From contig NZ_LNWY01000003.1 in assembly GCF_001681715.1 (NCBI RefSeq), positions 302,415-366,414 of the forward strand: DNA of 64,000 nt. The letters are read 5' to 3'. Shown here one piece after another: positions 63,750 to 64,000 of the stretch. This DNA comes from Tritonibacter mobilis (lineage in GTDB: Bacteria > Pseudomonadota > Alphaproteobacteria > Rhodobacterales > Rhodobacteraceae). The translations under genes were made by a program, and so were the position numbers. Under the pieces are notes generated by a model, which saw only the letters and a program-made list of their open reading frames with translations, was not told the DNA's origin and did not search any database. Position 1 is the first letter of the stretch, and every line of letters starts with the position of its first letter.

Positions 63750-63779
63750 GGGCGGCTCCTCCTTGCGCGGCAGCATTCG

Positions 63780-63849
63780 ATTCCGCCTAAGTCCTATCCT
63801 CCCCGCCGCTCAATTTCAATATGCGGAATTATGTGCTTCAATGCGGAAT
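63780..63849. promoter_or_regulatory. fad promoter with ATGCGGAAT direct repeats
   Basis: ATGCGGAAT occurs at 63821-63829 and 63841-63849, exactly 20 bp apart, and an inverse partial copy ATTCCGC at 63780-63786. On the minus strand TTGAAG (63841-63836), 17 nt, then TGAAAT is a plausible promoter, so one repeat overlaps the -35. ATTCCGCAT-type sites suit an IclR-family regulator, but the factor is not proven. Confidence 0.5.
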
Positions 63850-63865
63850 ACCTCTGCTGCGCATT

Positions 63866-63900
63866 AAAAAAACCCGGCAGGAGCAATTCCCACCGGGGTT
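63866..63900 (-). terminator. Intrinsic terminator of the gene entering from the right
   Basis: AACCCGG (63871-63877) pairs with CCGGGGTT (63893-63900), extended by an inner GGA/TCC pairing. On the minus strand it is followed by a T7 run. It ends the partial gene at 63932-64000. Confidence 0.82.
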
Positions 63901-63931
63901 TGTTCATCACATTGCAGTTTGTCTTATGCGA

Positions 63932-64000
63932 TCAGGAGCCGGTCGCCTTGACGTCATCGAAGTCGGACCAGTCTGTCACTCTTGGCGTTTCAGCTTCGAC
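63932..64000 (-). CDS. C-terminal fragment of a gene running in from the right edge
   Basis: Reading minus, the frame VEAETPRVTDWSDFDDVKAT-GS ends in TGA at 63934-63932 and is followed 32 nt later by a strong terminator. Only 22 residues are visible and none is diagnostic. Position upstream of fadJ suggests another fatty-acid oxidation gene such as an acyl-CoA dehydrogenase, but this is a guess from context. Confidence 0.6.
   Translation of the reverse strand, partial: VEAETPRVTDWSDFDDVKATGS

Overview
This window looks like chromosomal DNA of a marine alphaproteobacterium of the order Rhodobacterales (Roseobacter group). The signs are high-GC coding, an RpoE-ChrR singlet-oxygen sigma/anti-sigma pair driving a lipid-modification operon, a three-subunit formate dehydrogenase with DUF3305/DUF3306/DUF6505 neighbours, an Entner-Doudoroff operon, a urease operon with a HupE/UreJ protein between ureA and ureB, and a dispersed CCGGGATATTTTTGG hairpin repeat at gene ends. 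No rRNA, tRNA, CRISPR array or insertion sequence was found. The only phage-like gene is a solitary ORF6N-domain protein.

Layout. 1-3.8 kb: 5' end of a GNAT acetyltransferase, a YjhX-like small protein, a GH13_18 phosphorylase (probably glucosylglycerate phosphorylase) and, divergently, gap. 3.8-12.3 kb: rpoE-chrR on the minus strand and, divergently, a nine-gene operon with nearly all genes touching or overlapping, preceded by a textbook group-11 ECF promoter. It encodes a flavin oxidoreductase, DUF1365, a Cfa-family methyltransferase, a chalcone-isomerase-like protein, an MFS carrier, DUF3833 and two SDRs. It resembles the Rhodobacter sigma-E regulon and may make methylated or furan fatty acids. 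12.4-15.7 kb: a histidine kinase convergent with an NtrC-type regulator that lacks the GAFTGA loop. 15.7-29 kb: a formate dehydrogenase locus in two divergent arms. The minus arm holds DUF3305, DUF3306, a TorD-like chaperone, a TAT peptide, FdhA, FdhB, FdhC, a WD40-cytochrome c fusion, a 41-residue peptide and the regulator. The plus arm holds a polyferredoxin, Mrp/ApbC, a DUF4444 ligase-like protein and DUF6505. An inverted-repeat pair lies between the arms. 29.1-33.8 kb: a secreted hypothetical protein, a CocE/NonD hydrolase with a divergent XRE regulator, and a CaiB/BaiF CoA-transferase. 34.2-40.7 kb: ureD-A-J-B-C, a DUF1127 gene, ureE-F-G. 40.8-46.9 kb: one or two tiny ORFs, then pgi-zwf-edd-eda ending in a strong terminator. 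47-49 kb: a GFA protein, an SDR epimerase behind a MerR-type promoter, and a P-loop kinase-like protein. 49.1-54.8 kb: frcB-frcC-frcA-frcK plus a lyxose/mannose-type isomerase, with a divergent ROK regulator. 55-60.3 kb: TSUP permease with an FCD regulator, ORF6N protein, glk, DUF1868 and IclR. 60.5-64 kb: fadA and fadJ, then the 3' end of another gene.

How it fits together. Sugar enters through Frc, is phosphorylated by FrcK or Glk, and flows through Pgi, Zwf, Edd and Eda. A 12-bp LacI-family palindrome (GTTAGCGCTAAC or one mismatch) sits upstream of pgi-zwf-edd-eda, between the phosphorylase gene and gap, and upstream of glk, so these loci look like one regulon (CceR-like control is my inference). 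The FDH locus carries its own candidate sensor/regulator pair at its edge. The strongest leads are the sigma-E lipid operon with its altered Cfa-family active site, the WD40-cytochrome c protein built into an FDH operon with a GAFTGA-less NtrC regulator, and the shared LacI-type operator.
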